Assembly (NCBI GenBank): GCA_016793565.1
Contig: JAEUMA010000069.1
Span: 1-5,852, forward strand
Source of the DNA: Rhizobiaceae bacterium
Lineage (GTDB): Bacteria > Pseudomonadota > Alphaproteobacteria > Rhizobiales > Rhizobiaceae
Length of the DNA stretch: 5,852 nt
Direction: 5' to 3'
Under the pieces are notes generated by a model. It saw only the letters and a program-made list of their open reading frames with translations, searched no databases and was not told the DNA's origin. Positions 1 through 5,852 of this stretch are shown piece by piece (position 1 is the stretch's first letter; the number at the start of each line of letters is the position of its first letter). The translations under genes were made by a program, and so were the position numbers.

Positions 1-1409
1 TCCTGGGTGGCGGCAGCTCCGACACCATGGACGCCCATGGCAGTATCACGGTGCCCGACACCGCGCGGGTCTTCGCGCTCTACGAGGGGCTGGTGCAGCT
101 CGACCCGGACGGCAAGGTCGTCAATGCGCTGGCCGAGTCGCTGGAGGCGAATGCCGATGCGACCGAGTGGACGATCCGCCTGCGCCCCGGCCTCAAGTTC
201 CATAACGGTAAGGCGGTCACCGCCGAGGACGTCGCCTTTTCCTTCCGCCGCGTCGCCAATCCCGACGCCCCCTTTGCCGGCGCATCGGGGCTCAAGCCGG
301 TGGATCTGGCCAATCTCAAGATTTTGGACGAGCGCACAATCCGCCTTCCGACGCTGTCGCCCTACGCGGCCTTCCCCGACCTCATCTCCGCATCTCACAT
401 GTATTCCATCGTGCCGGTCGGCTACGACCCGGCCAATCCGATCGGCACCGGCGCCTTCCAGTACAAGGAATTCGTGCCCGGCGAGCAGGGTGTGTTCACC
501 CGCTTCGACGGCTACTGGCGGGAGGGCGAGCCGCTTTTGGATTCGGTGACGATCATCAGTTCGTTCGCCGACGCGACCGCAGCCTTCAACGCGTTGCAGG
601 GCGGCGAGATCGACGTGTTCGCCCAGGCTCCGCTCGCCCTGGTCAACCAGATCGGTGAGGGCGGCGCGATCACCAAGCTCGTGTCCAAGCCCGGCCAGTG
701 GACGCCGTTCGTCATGCGGGTCGACCAACCGCCCTTCGACAATCCCGACGTGCGCATGGCGTTCCGGCTGATGATCGACCGCCAACAGATCGTCAACCTG
801 GCCTTCAGCGGTTATGCCGCGGTCGGCGCTGATGTGTTTTCTCCGGCCGACGCGTGTTACGATCAGGGCTGGCAGCGGGCGCGCGATATCGAACAGGCCA
901 AGGCGCTTCTCAAGAAGGCGGGTCAGGAAAACCTGGTGGTGGAACTGGTGACGTCCGACATCGCCGCCGGCGTGGTGCAGTCCGCGCAGGTTTTCGCCCA
1001 GCAGGCCAAGGACGCCGGCGTGACGATCAACGTCAAGCAGGTCACGCCCGACATCTTCTTCGGCGAGCAGTACACGAAGTGGCCGTTCGCGCAGGACATC
1101 TGGTACTATGCGCCGTTCATGGGGCAGGTCGTGCAGTCCAGCCTCGAGGGCGCGCCCTACAACGACACGCATTGGAACGATGCCGACTATGCGCGCCTCT
1201 ACAATGAAGCACAGTCGACGCCCGACCAGGCCAAGCGTTGCGAACTGCTGCGCGCCATGCAGGCGATCGACTTCGAGCGCGGCGGCTACATCATTCCGTC
1301 CTTCAACCAGGGCGTCGACCTGATGGCGGCCAATGTGAATGGCTTCGTGCCGGCCGCGACCGGCATCCCGCTCGGCAATTTCGGCTTCCGAACGGCATGG
1401 ATGGCCTGA
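1..1409 (+). CDS. Periplasmic solute-binding protein of a peptide-type ABC importer (SBP family 5), 5' partial
   Basis: This is the periplasmic receptor that binds the solute and delivers it to the membrane permeases encoded next to it. The frame is already open at position 3 (visible start LGGGSSDTMDAHGS), so the true start and the signal peptide lie upstream; the ATG at 27 is internal. That opening matches the early 'ggg..tlDPh' region of SBP_bac_5 proteins. Numbering from that internal Met, the family signature is at about 51-74 (LRPGLKFHNGK, then TAEDVAFSFRR), and the conserved GTGAF segment at about 141-145. A C-terminal lobe follows, with AKALLKKAG and a late DYARLYNEAQ helix typical of the family. 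The visible 468 codons fit a usual length of about 500-540 residues. The gene stops with TGA at 1407, 3 bp before the first permease. The family is certain from motifs; the substrate (peptide, opine, glutathione, sugar or nickel chelate) cannot be told. Confidence 0.93.
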   Translation, partial: LGGGSSDTMDAHGSITVPDTARVFALYEGLVQLDPDGKVVNALAESLEANADATEWTIRLRPGLKFHNGKAVTAEDVAFSFRRVANPDAPFAGASGLKPVDLANLKILDERTIRLPTLSPYAAFPDLISASHMYSIVPVGYDPANPIGTGAFQYKEFVPGEQGVFTRFDGYWREGEPLLDSVTIISSFADATAAFNALQGGEIDVFAQAPLALVNQIGEGGAITKLVSKPGQWTPFVMRVDQPPFDNPDVRMAFRLMIDRQQIVNLAFSGYAAVGADVFSPADACYDQGWQRARDIEQAKALLKKAGQENLVVELVTSDIAAGVVQSAQVFAQQAKDAGVTINVKQVTPDIFFGEQYTKWPFAQDIWYYAPFMGQVVQSSLEGAPYNDTHWNDADYARLYNEAQSTPDQAKRCELLRAMQAIDFERGGYIIPSFNQGVDLMAANVNGFVPAATGIPLGNFGFRTAWMA

Positions 1410-1412
1410 TCC

Positions 1413-2387
1413 TTGTTCGAAGGGGTCGTTTTTCGCCTGATCGTCCGGCGCGTGCTGCTCGGACTGGTGACGCTGTTTCTGGTCTCCGTCGTCGTGTTCG
1501 TGGCGACGCAATACCTGCCTGGCGACGCGGCGCAGGCGGTTCTCGGACGCTCGGCGACGCCCGAGCGCCTCGAGGCGCTGCGCACACAACTGAGCCTGGA
1601 CGATCCTGCTCCGGTCCAGTACTGGCGCTGGCTGACCGGGCTGCTGTCGGGCGATGCCGGCGTGTCGCTGGCCAACCAGAAGCCGATCATCCCGCAGGTC
1701 ATGCCACGCGTCGCCAACTCCTTCACCCTGCTCGCCATCACCGTCATCGTGGCGGTTCCGGTTGCGATTGCCGCCGGCATTCTGGCGGCGGTACGCAAGG
1801 ACAGCGGCGCCGACGCCACGATGACGGTCGCCGCCCTCGGCCTCGCCGCGGCGCCGGAATTCGTCATCGCCATCGGGCTGATCGCGATGTTCTCCACCGT
1901 GGTGTTCCACTGGTTGCCGCCGGTGTCGATGGTTCCCCCGAACAGCTCCGTCTTCACGCGGCCAGCAATCCTGGTGCTGCCGGTGCTGACACTGGCGCTG
2001 GTGGTGTTTCCCTATATTTTCCGCATGATCCGCGCCTCGATGATCGAGGTCCTGGAGAGCGACTATATGGAGATGGGTCGCCTCAAGGGCCTGCGACGGC
2101 GGCGCCTGGTGCTGGTGCACGCATTGCCGAACGCACTCGGCCCGACCCTCCAGGTGATCGCGCTGACCTTCGCCTACCTCGCCGGCGGGGTGGTGATCGT
2201 CGAGTACATCTTCGGCTTCCCGGGAATTGGCCAGGGCCTGATCAACGCCGTCACTGCGCGCGACATTCCGGTCATCCAACTGACCGTGCTGCTGCTGGCA
2301 ACCTTCTACGTCACCGTCAACCTGATAGCCGACCTGGTGACCGTGCTGGTGACCCCCAAACTGCGGACCGGTACATGGCATCGCTAA
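1413..2387 (+). CDS. ABC transporter permease, DppB/OppB type
   Basis: This 324-residue inner-membrane protein is one of the two channel-forming subunits of the importer. The N-terminus has the family form: a basic RRVLLGL stretch, a first membrane segment at about 14-34, then LPGD at 35-38. Further hydrophobic segments lie at about 103-125, 139-162, 184-206, 243-268 and 290-315, giving the expected six. The cytoplasmic EAA loop, which docks on the ATPase, is at about 215-240 (ESDYMEMGRLKG, then HALPN). The DppB hallmark VEYIFGFPGIGQ is at 263-274. The start is inferred as TTG at 1413: the frame is closed by the upstream TGA at 1407, there is no ATG before the first membrane segment, and the next usual start (GTG 1452) would remove the basic N-terminus. 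No strong ribosome-binding site precedes the TTG, so translation may be coupled to the binding protein 3 bp upstream. The gene overlaps the next permease by 13 bp. Confidence 0.93.
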   Translation: MFEGVVFRLIVRRVLLGLVTLFLVSVVVFVATQYLPGDAAQAVLGRSATPERLEALRTQLSLDDPAPVQYWRWLTGLLSGDAGVSLANQKPIIPQVMPRVANSFTLLAITVIVAVPVAIAAGILAAVRKDSGADATMTVAALGLAAAPEFVIAIGLIAMFSTVVFHWLPPVSMVPPNSSVFTRPAILVLPVLTLALVVFPYIFRMIRASMIEVLESDYMEMGRLKGLRRRRLVLVHALPNALGPTLQVIALTFAYLAGGVVIVEYIFGFPGIGQGLINAVTARDIPVIQLTVLLLATFYVTVNLIADLVTVLVTPKLRTGTWHR

Positions 2388-3205
2388 GCGGGTCGCGTAC
2401 CGGGCTGGCGACCGTCGGCATCGCATGCGTGGGCTTCGTGGCGTTCCTTGCGCTGGCCGGACCCTTCCTTTCGCCCTACTCGCCCGAGGAGTTCGTCGGC
2501 GCGCCTTTCCAGCCGCCGGGCGGCACCCTGTGGCTCGGCGCCGACGCGCTGGGCCGGGACGCGTTGTCGCGCGTGCTGAGCGGCGGCTACCGGACGCTGG
2601 GTCTTGCCGCGGTAGCGACGGTGCTCGGCGTGGCGGCGGGGGCGCTGCTCGGCATGGCCGCCGGGTTTCTCAAGGGTACCGCGGACGAGGCGATCATGCG
2701 GCTGCTGGACGTCGCCCTGGCATTTCCGCAGATGATCTTCGCGCTGCTCTTTCTCAGCATACTCGGCTCGGATCCCTGGCTTGTCGTGCTGGTCGTCGCC
2801 GCCGTGCATGCGCCACAGGTCGCTCGCGTGGCCAGGGCAGGCACGCTTCGCGTGGCGGGCGAGGATTTCGTGCGCCATGCCGAGGCGATCGGGACGCCGC
2901 CGCTGCGCATCCTGCTGCGCGAGATCCTGCCCAACATTTCCGTGCCGCTGCTGGTGGAGCTCGGGCTGCGCTACACCTACTCGATCGCGCTCATCGCAGG
3001 GCTGAGCTTCCTCGGCCTAGGCCAGCAGCCGCCGACCCCCGACTGGGGGCTGATGATCAACGAGAACCGCATCGGCATGGGTTCCAACCCATGGCCGGTG
3101 CTGGCCCCCGTCATTCTGATCGTCCTGCTGACGATCGGCGTCAACCTGGTCACAGATGCGCTGGCGCGCCGGAGCGGCGCGACGGCGGCGGAGACCTCGC
3201 GATGA
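2375..3205 (+). CDS. ABC transporter permease, DppC/OppC type
   Basis: This 276-residue inner-membrane subunit would pair with the DppB-like permease to form the channel. A first membrane segment at about 11-33 is followed by the DppC-family signature LWLGADALGRDALSRVLSG at 52-70. More hydrophobic segments lie at about 74-98, 114-145, 188-212 and 240-262. The EAA loop that contacts the ATPase is at about 163-187 (EDFVRHAEAIGTPP, then REILPN). The conserved SFLGLGQQPPTPDWG stretch is at 211-225. The start chosen is ATG 2375, inside the end of the previous gene; the frame is open much further upstream, but that part lies across the permease and binding-protein genes in another frame and has no family similarity. 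The length is normal for DppC relatives. The stop TGA shares bases with the ATG of the ATPase gene (ATGA at 3202-3205), a typical coupling arrangement. Confidence 0.93.
   Translation: MASLSGSRTGLATVGIACVGFVAFLALAGPFLSPYSPEEFVGAPFQPPGGTLWLGADALGRDALSRVLSGGYRTLGLAAVATVLGVAAGALLGMAAGFLKGTADEAIMRLLDVALAFPQMIFALLFLSILGSDPWLVVLVVAAVHAPQVARVARAGTLRVAGEDFVRHAEAIGTPPLRILLREILPNISVPLLVELGLRYTYSIALIAGLSFLGLGQQPPTPDWGLMINENRIGMGSNPWPVLAPVILIVLLTIGVNLVTDALARRSGATAAETSR
3190..3193 (+). promoter_or_regulatory. Ribosome-binding site of the fused ATPase gene
   Basis: A GGAG core lies 8 bases before ATG 3202, inside the last codons of the DppC-like gene. It supports 3202 as the true start although the frame is open for about 780 bases further upstream. 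That upstream extension is out of frame across the permease and has no ABC-domain similarity. Confidence 0.6.
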
Positions 3206-4980
3206 CGGCAGGCGAGACTCCGGCGTTGGCGGTAGAACGGCTGGCGGTCCTTCGGGCGGGCACCGATATCGATATCGTCGCGGATGTGAGCTTCCGGTTG
3301 CGGGCCGGCGAAGTGTTGGGCCTGGTCGGGGAATCCGGATCAGGTAAGACGACGGCGGGGCTGGCGCTGCTCAATCATTTCCGGAGCAGTCTCGAACCGG
3401 CTGAGGGAGTCCGCGTGCGGCTGGCCGGCCGGCTCGTGCAGGATCTAGACGCCGACGCGCAGGCGGCGCTGCGGGGCAGCGTGATCTGCTACGTGCCGCA
3501 GGATCCCGGAACGGCACTCAATCCCGCCCTGCGGATCAGGACCCAACTGGCCGAATGCGGCAAGGACGGAGTGCCGCTCGCCGAGGCGCGCCTGAACGAA
3601 TTGCTCGGCGAGGTCAGGCTGCCGGCGACGGCGGCCTTCCTCGATTCCTATCCGCACCAGCTTTCGGGCGGGCAGCAGCAGCGGGTCGCCATCGCAATGG
3701 CATTCGCCAACAGGCCGCGCGTCATCGTCATGGACGAACCGACCACCGGGCTGGACGTGACGACACAGGCCCACATCCTCGATATCGTGCGCCAGCTCTG
3801 CAGCTTGCATGGGGTGGCGGCCGTCTACATCAGCCACGACCTTGCGGTGGTGGCGTCGCTCGCGCAAAGCGTGGCGGTGATGTATGCCGGTCGCATAGTC
3901 GAGATGGGACCGGTCGACGCCGTGCTGCGCCGGCCGCGCCATCCCTACACGCAGGCGCTGGTGCGCGCGGTGCCCGACCTCGGCAGTGACGAAGCCGTTC
4001 GCGGCATTCCCGGGCAGGCGCCCGATCCCGGGGCCCGCCCAGCCGGTTGCAGCTTTGCCCCGCGCTGCACCGCGGCCACCGCAATCTGTGCCGAGGAACC
4101 CCCTGAACTTCTGCTGGCGACCGATCATAGCGTCCGTTGCTTCCATCCGCTTGAGCCGGGTGGGACTGCGGCAGAAGCGGCGCGCATTTCCCTCATATCC
4201 GGTGTAGGTGAGGCGCTGTTGCAGATCCGCGATCTTGCAGCCCGGCACGGTGCACGCCAGGTGTTGCACGGGATCGATCTCGCGCTAACGCCTGGCAGCT
4301 GCCTTGCGATCGTTGGCGAGTCGGGCTCGGGCAAGACCACGCTTGCCCGATGCATAGCCGGCCTGCACGCCGACCAGTCCGGAACGCTTCGGTTCGGCGG
4401 GGTAGAGCTTGCGCCGACGAGCCGTCGAAGAGCGGCTAAGGCGCGACGCGACATCCAGTATATATTCCAAAACCCCTATGCCTCGCTCAACCCGCGCCGC
4501 ACTATCGAGCAGTCGTTGCAAGCAGCGCTGGAAACTTTTGAGCCGGTCTCGCGAGTCGAGGCGCGGTTGCGCGTGGCCGAGGCGCTGGTTCAGGTCTCCT
4601 TGCCGGCATCCATGGGCGAGCGCTATCCGCACCAACTGTCCGGCGGTCAGCGGCAGCGGGTGGCGATCGCCCGCGCGTTGATCGTGAAGCCCCGCCTCCT
4701 GATCTGCGACGAGATCACCTCCGCGCTCGATGTCTCGATCCAGGCGGTGATCGTGGAGATGCTGGACCGCCTGAGGCGAGAGAACGATCTGTCGCTGATT
4801 TTCGTGACCCACAATCTGGCTCTGGTGCCGAGCATCGCCGGCGAGGTCGCTATCCTGATGGCCGGCCGGATCGTCGAAACGGGAGAAACGGCGCGAGTCT
4901 TTGCCGACCCCGTCAGCCCGGAAACGCGCAAGCTGATAGCCGACACGCCGCGACTCAGGGCCCGCTGGGCAAGCGCTTGA
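3202..4980 (+). CDS. Fused two-domain ABC transporter ATPase (DppD-DppF type)
   Basis: This 592-residue cytoplasmic protein should power the importer by ATP hydrolysis, supplying both nucleotide-binding domains in one chain, as GsiA and YejF do. Half 1 has Walker A GESGSGKT at 43-50, Q-loop Gln100, signature LSGGQ at 154-158, Walker B VIVMDE at 174-179 and switch His212. It ends in the oligopeptide/dipeptide C-terminal domain (RRPRHPYTQAL at about 243-253) with cysteines 283, 289, 296 and 313. Half 2 has Walker A at 372-379, Q-loop Gln423, LSGGQ at 479-483, Asp503-Glu504 and His537. Both halves keep all catalytic motifs, so both sites look active. A linker of about 20 residues (317-337) joins them. 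The second half has only a short tail with no cysteine motif. Many relatives encode the halves as two genes; the fusion is well known in proteobacteria. The gene ends the operon, and its ATG overlaps the preceding permease stop. Confidence 0.95.
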   Translation: MTAGETPALAVERLAVLRAGTDIDIVADVSFRLRAGEVLGLVGESGSGKTTAGLALLNHFRSSLEPAEGVRVRLAGRLVQDLDADAQAALRGSVICYVPQDPGTALNPALRIRTQLAECGKDGVPLAEARLNELLGEVRLPATAAFLDSYPHQLSGGQQQRVAIAMAFANRPRVIVMDEPTTGLDVTTQAHILDIVRQLCSLHGVAAVYISHDLAVVASLAQSVAVMYAGRIVEMGPVDAVLRRPRHPYTQALVRAVPDLGSDEAVRGIPGQAPDPGARPAGCSFAPRCTAATAICAEEPPELLLATDHSVRCFHPLEPGGTAAEAARISLISGVGEALLQIRDLAARHGARQVLHGIDLALTPGSCLAIVGESGSGKTTLARCIAGLHADQSGTLRFGGVELAPTSRRRAAKARRDIQYIFQNPYASLNPRRTIEQSLQAALETFEPVSRVEARLRVAEALVQVSLPASMGERYPHQLSGGQRQRVAIARALIVKPRLLICDEITSALDVSIQAVIVEMLDRLRRENDLSLIFVTHNLALVPSIAGEVAILMAGRIVETGETARVFADPVSPETRKLIADTPRLRARWASA

Positions 4981-4983
4981 ATT

Positions 4984-5030
4984 GGGCGCGTTTATTGCGA
5001 GCCCCTTCAAATGCCGGTCGGAACGACGGC
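4984..5030 (+). terminator. Possible transcription terminator region: two adjacent hairpins after the transporter operon
   Basis: The first hairpin starts 4 bases after the operon stop: GGGC 4984-4987 pairs with GCCC 5001-5004, then a G-A mismatch, then two more pairs around a 7-base loop. The second is GCC 5013-5015 plus GTCG 5017-5020, with one bulged base, pairing with CGAC 5024-5027 and GGC 5028-5030 around a GAA loop. Neither is followed by a clear run of T on the plus strand, so they are weak as intrinsic terminators. They could instead protect the mRNA 3' end. On the minus strand the second hairpin is followed by ATTTG, so a two-way terminator between convergent genes is possible. Confidence 0.3.
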
Positions 5031-5100
5031 GATGCACCCGATCTCATATTTCGGTGTGCCGGAGAGGCGGTTGGCGATGGTCGTACGCGCGGAATTCACG

Positions 5101-5268
5101 TTAGCGCCGCTTATAGTCGGCAAGGTCTTCGGGACAACGCACGTCGTCGCGCGTCGGCTGATGGTCAGGTTCGTGCACTGCGGTGAAACGCTGCATACCT
5201 AGCGGTCGGCGAGTGCCGAAGATGATCCCGGCGACACCCAATTCGCGGATGAAGGCATGGCCTGCTGC
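5101..5268 (-). pseudogene. Possible 3' remnant of a convergent gene cut by the insertion sequence, unidentified
   Basis: A minus-strand frame ends with TAA at 5103-5101 and runs back toward the insertion sequence. Its part outside the element reads roughly as HAFIRELGVAGIIFGTRR, and then a polar, charged tail ending ADYKRR. It has the look of an ordinary protein C-terminus, with many C or G third positions. The only start in the frame nearby, a GTG at 5283, lies in what looks like the insertion sequence, so it is not a believable gene start; a truncated 3' end fits better. I do not recognise the family and assign no function. It may equally be a chance open frame in GC-rich DNA. The plus-strand frame 5011-5202 overlaps it and is no more convincing. 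Confidence 0.25.
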
Positions 5269-5279
5269 TGGTTTCGTGG

Positions 5280-5296
5280 ACACCGAGATAAGGTGT
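5280..5296. repeat. Short inverted repeat in the left end of the insertion sequence
   Basis: ACACC at 5280-5284 is the exact reverse complement of GGTGT at 5292-5296, with a 7-base spacer. It lies between the presumed tip of the element and orfA. In RNA reading in from the neighbouring DNA it could form a small hairpin upstream of the orfA ribosome-binding site; as DNA it could be part of a transposase-binding site. With a five-base stem, chance is also a fair explanation. Confidence 0.35.
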
Positions 5297-5318
5297 TTGA
5301 CGGAGCTGGAGAGTTGGA

Positions 5319-5609
5319 ATGCAGAGAAGGAAGTTCCGCCGCGAGTTCAGGCTAGAGGCGGTGAGGTTGGTGAAGGATCGAGGCGTGGCGGTTGCGCAGG
5401 CTGCCCGTGATCTGGATCTTCATGAGAATGTGTTGCGCAAGTGGGTCAGGGAGGCGGAATCCGATCCGCAGCATGCGTTTCCCGGCCATGGGCAGATGAA
5501 ACCCGAGCAGCTTGAGATCGACCGGCTGCGCAAGGAAGTGGCGAAGCTGAAGGCGGAGCGCGACATCCTAAAAAAGGCCGCAGCCTACTTCGCGAGGGAA
5601 GTGACATGA
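5319..5609 (+). CDS. IS3-family transposase OrfA (DNA-binding regulator of transposition)
   Basis: This 96-residue protein is the first product of the insertion sequence. In the IS3 family OrfA binds the element ends, moderates transposition, and forms the N-terminus of the OrfAB transposase made by frameshifting. Residues about 9-45 form the HTH_Tnp_1 helix-turn-helix domain (REFRLEAVRLV, then VAQAARDLDLHENVLRKWV). Residues about 62-90 form a charged leucine-zipper-like coiled coil (leucines in LEIDRLRKEVAKLKAERDIL) used for multimerisation. The length is normal for the family. ATG 5319 is chosen because the protein begins directly with the expected RRKF..EFR motif, and because GGAG at 5308-5311 lies 7 bases upstream. 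The stop TGA 5607-5609 overlaps the ATG of orfB. Confidence 0.93.
   Translation: MQRRKFRREFRLEAVRLVKDRGVAVAQAARDLDLHENVLRKWVREAESDPQHAFPGHGQMKPEQLEIDRLRKEVAKLKAERDILKKAAAYFAREVT
5570..5602 (+). promoter_or_regulatory. Programmed -1 ribosomal frameshift site joining orfA and orfB
   Basis: The heptamer A AAA AAG at 5570-5576 sits exactly in the orfA reading phase (codons CTA AAA AAG), the canonical IS3-family slippery site. Slipping back one base puts the ribosome in the orfB frame, which is open from 5576 with no stop through ATG 5606 and on to the window end. The fusion would hold 86 OrfA residues and then GRSLLREGSD before the orfB Met. Ten bases downstream, a modest hairpin can form (ACTTC 5587-5591 with GAAGT 5598-5602, 6-base loop, plus a T-G pair outside it). 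It could stimulate slippage, though it is short. Confidence 0.8.
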
Positions 5610-5852
5610 GGTTCGCTTTCATCGCGAGGCACCGGGGTATCTGGCCGGTGGCATGGCTGTGCGAGGCGCTGGATGTCTCCCGCTCGGGCTTCCATGCCTG
5701 GCTCAACCGCAGCCCCAGCGCTCGCGCTCGGCAGGACGACGTGCTGGTGACGAAAATCGACCGCAGCTTCAAGAGCAGCGACCGCACCTATGGCGCCCGA
5801 CGGGTCTGGCGCGATGTGCTGGCCGAGGGTCTTTGCTGCGGCCTGCATCGTG
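5606..5852 (+). CDS. IS3-family transposase OrfB, N-terminal part (3' end outside the window)
   Basis: The first 82 codons of the transposase catalytic frame are visible. Residues 11-50 carry the usual IS3 OrfB opening (WPVAWLCEALDVSRSGFHAW, with arginine-rich residues after it). Residues about 43-82 are the HTH_21 region with the family hallmark RTYGARRVWRDVL at 60-72. The integrase core with its DDE residues should follow beyond 5852, so activity cannot be judged. The working enzyme is expected to be the OrfAB fusion made by -1 frameshifting. ATG 5606 overlaps the orfA stop (ATGA) and is preceded by GAGG at 5594-5597, so separate OrfB translation is possible. Confidence 0.9.
   Translation, partial: MRFAFIARHRGIWPVAWLCEALDVSRSGFHAWLNRSPSARARQDDVLVTKIDRSFKSSDRTYGARRVWRDVLAEGLCCGLHR

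Larger units (their letters stand above)
4981..5268. other. Spacer between transporter operon and insertion sequence, no intact gene seen
   Basis: This stretch of nearly 290 bases separates the ATPase stop from the insertion sequence. Its open frames are short (60-70 codons), overlap each other on both strands, and none matches a family I recognise. Apart from the two hairpins at its start and a possible minus-strand gene remnant in its second half, I see no tRNA, no clear promoter and no repeat array. Confidence 0.6.
5269..5852 (+). mobile_element. IS3-family insertion sequence, left part (right end outside the window)
   Basis: The element is recognised by its two overlapping transposase frames: a complete orfA with helix-turn-helix and coiled coil, an A-AAA-AAG slippage heptamer near the end of orfA, and an orfB in the -1 frame. 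The left end is placed approximately. IS3-family ends usually begin with TG, and the TGG at 5269 just before TTTCGTGGACACC is one candidate; TG at 5263 or 5266 is equally possible because of a CTG repeat there. The right terminal repeat and the 3-4 bp target duplication needed to fix the boundary are outside the window. About 50 bases separate the assumed end from orfA, a usual distance for the family. The visible part shows no disabling mutation. Confidence 0.85.

Noticed and set aside
1286..1957. Minus-strand open frame of 223 codons opposite the binding protein and first permease
   Set aside because: It spans the end of one well-supported gene and the start of another and has low-complexity Ser/Thr/Arg-rich content; it is a GC-rich shadow frame.
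1238..2374. Upstream open extension of the second permease frame
   Set aside because: It crosses the binding protein and first permease in another frame and is Arg/Gly-rich without membrane segments; the real start is ATG 2375.
2425..3201. Upstream open extension of the ATPase frame
   Set aside because: It lies out of frame across the DppC-like permease; the ribosome-binding site and ABC similarity support the start at 3202.
3264..3277. Perfect 14-base palindrome CGATATCGATATCG
   Set aside because: It lies within the ATPase coding sequence and simply encodes a Thr-Asp-Ile-Asp-Ile-Val stretch; there is no sign of an operator or recombination role.
3445..4269. Minus-strand open frame of 274 codons opposite the ATPase gene
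   Set aside because: It lies wholly opposite conserved ABC motifs and has an Arg/His/Gly-rich composition with no recognisable domain.
4285..5037. Minus-strand open frame of 250 codons opposite the second ATPase half
   Set aside because: The plus strand carries all ABC motifs here; the reverse translation shows no family features and looks like a shadow.
5011..5202. Plus-strand open frame of 63 codons in the spacer
   Set aside because: No convincing ribosome-binding site, no recognisable domain, and it overlaps an equally weak frame on the other strand.

Overview
The window is GC-rich and reads like an alphaproteobacterial chromosome or large plasmid, most likely of the rhizobial type. This is an inference from codon use, the tightly packed peptide-type ABC transporter operon, and the style of the insertion sequence. 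No rRNA or other phylogenetic marker is present, so the taxon is not proven.

Positions 1-4980 hold one plus-strand operon for a complete peptide/opine/nickel-family (Dpp/Opp type) ABC importer. The order is: a family 5 periplasmic solute-binding protein (5' end outside the window), a DppB-like permease, a DppC-like permease, and a single large ATPase that fuses DppD-like and DppF-like halves. The genes are 3 bp apart, overlapping by 13 bp, and overlapping by 4 bp (ATGA), so they are probably one transcript with coupled translation. The binding protein would capture the solute in the periplasm, the two permeases form the channel, and the fused ATPase supplies both nucleotide-binding sites. The substrate cannot be read from the sequence.

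Positions 4981 to about 5268 are a spacer with no convincing intact gene. It starts with two small GC-rich hairpins just after the operon stop. It also holds a short minus-strand open frame (stop at 5101) that may be the 3' remnant of a convergent gene cut by the insertion sequence.

From about 5269 to the window end lies the left part of an IS3-family insertion sequence: a left-end segment with a small inverted repeat, a complete orfA, a textbook A-AAA-AAG slippage site, and the first 82 codons of orfB. The catalytic DDE region and the right end lie outside the window.

I see no clearly new biological system. The points most worth checking are the boundary and age of the insertion, the identity of the possible truncated neighbour, the four-cysteine motif in the fused ATPase, and the TTG start of the first permease.
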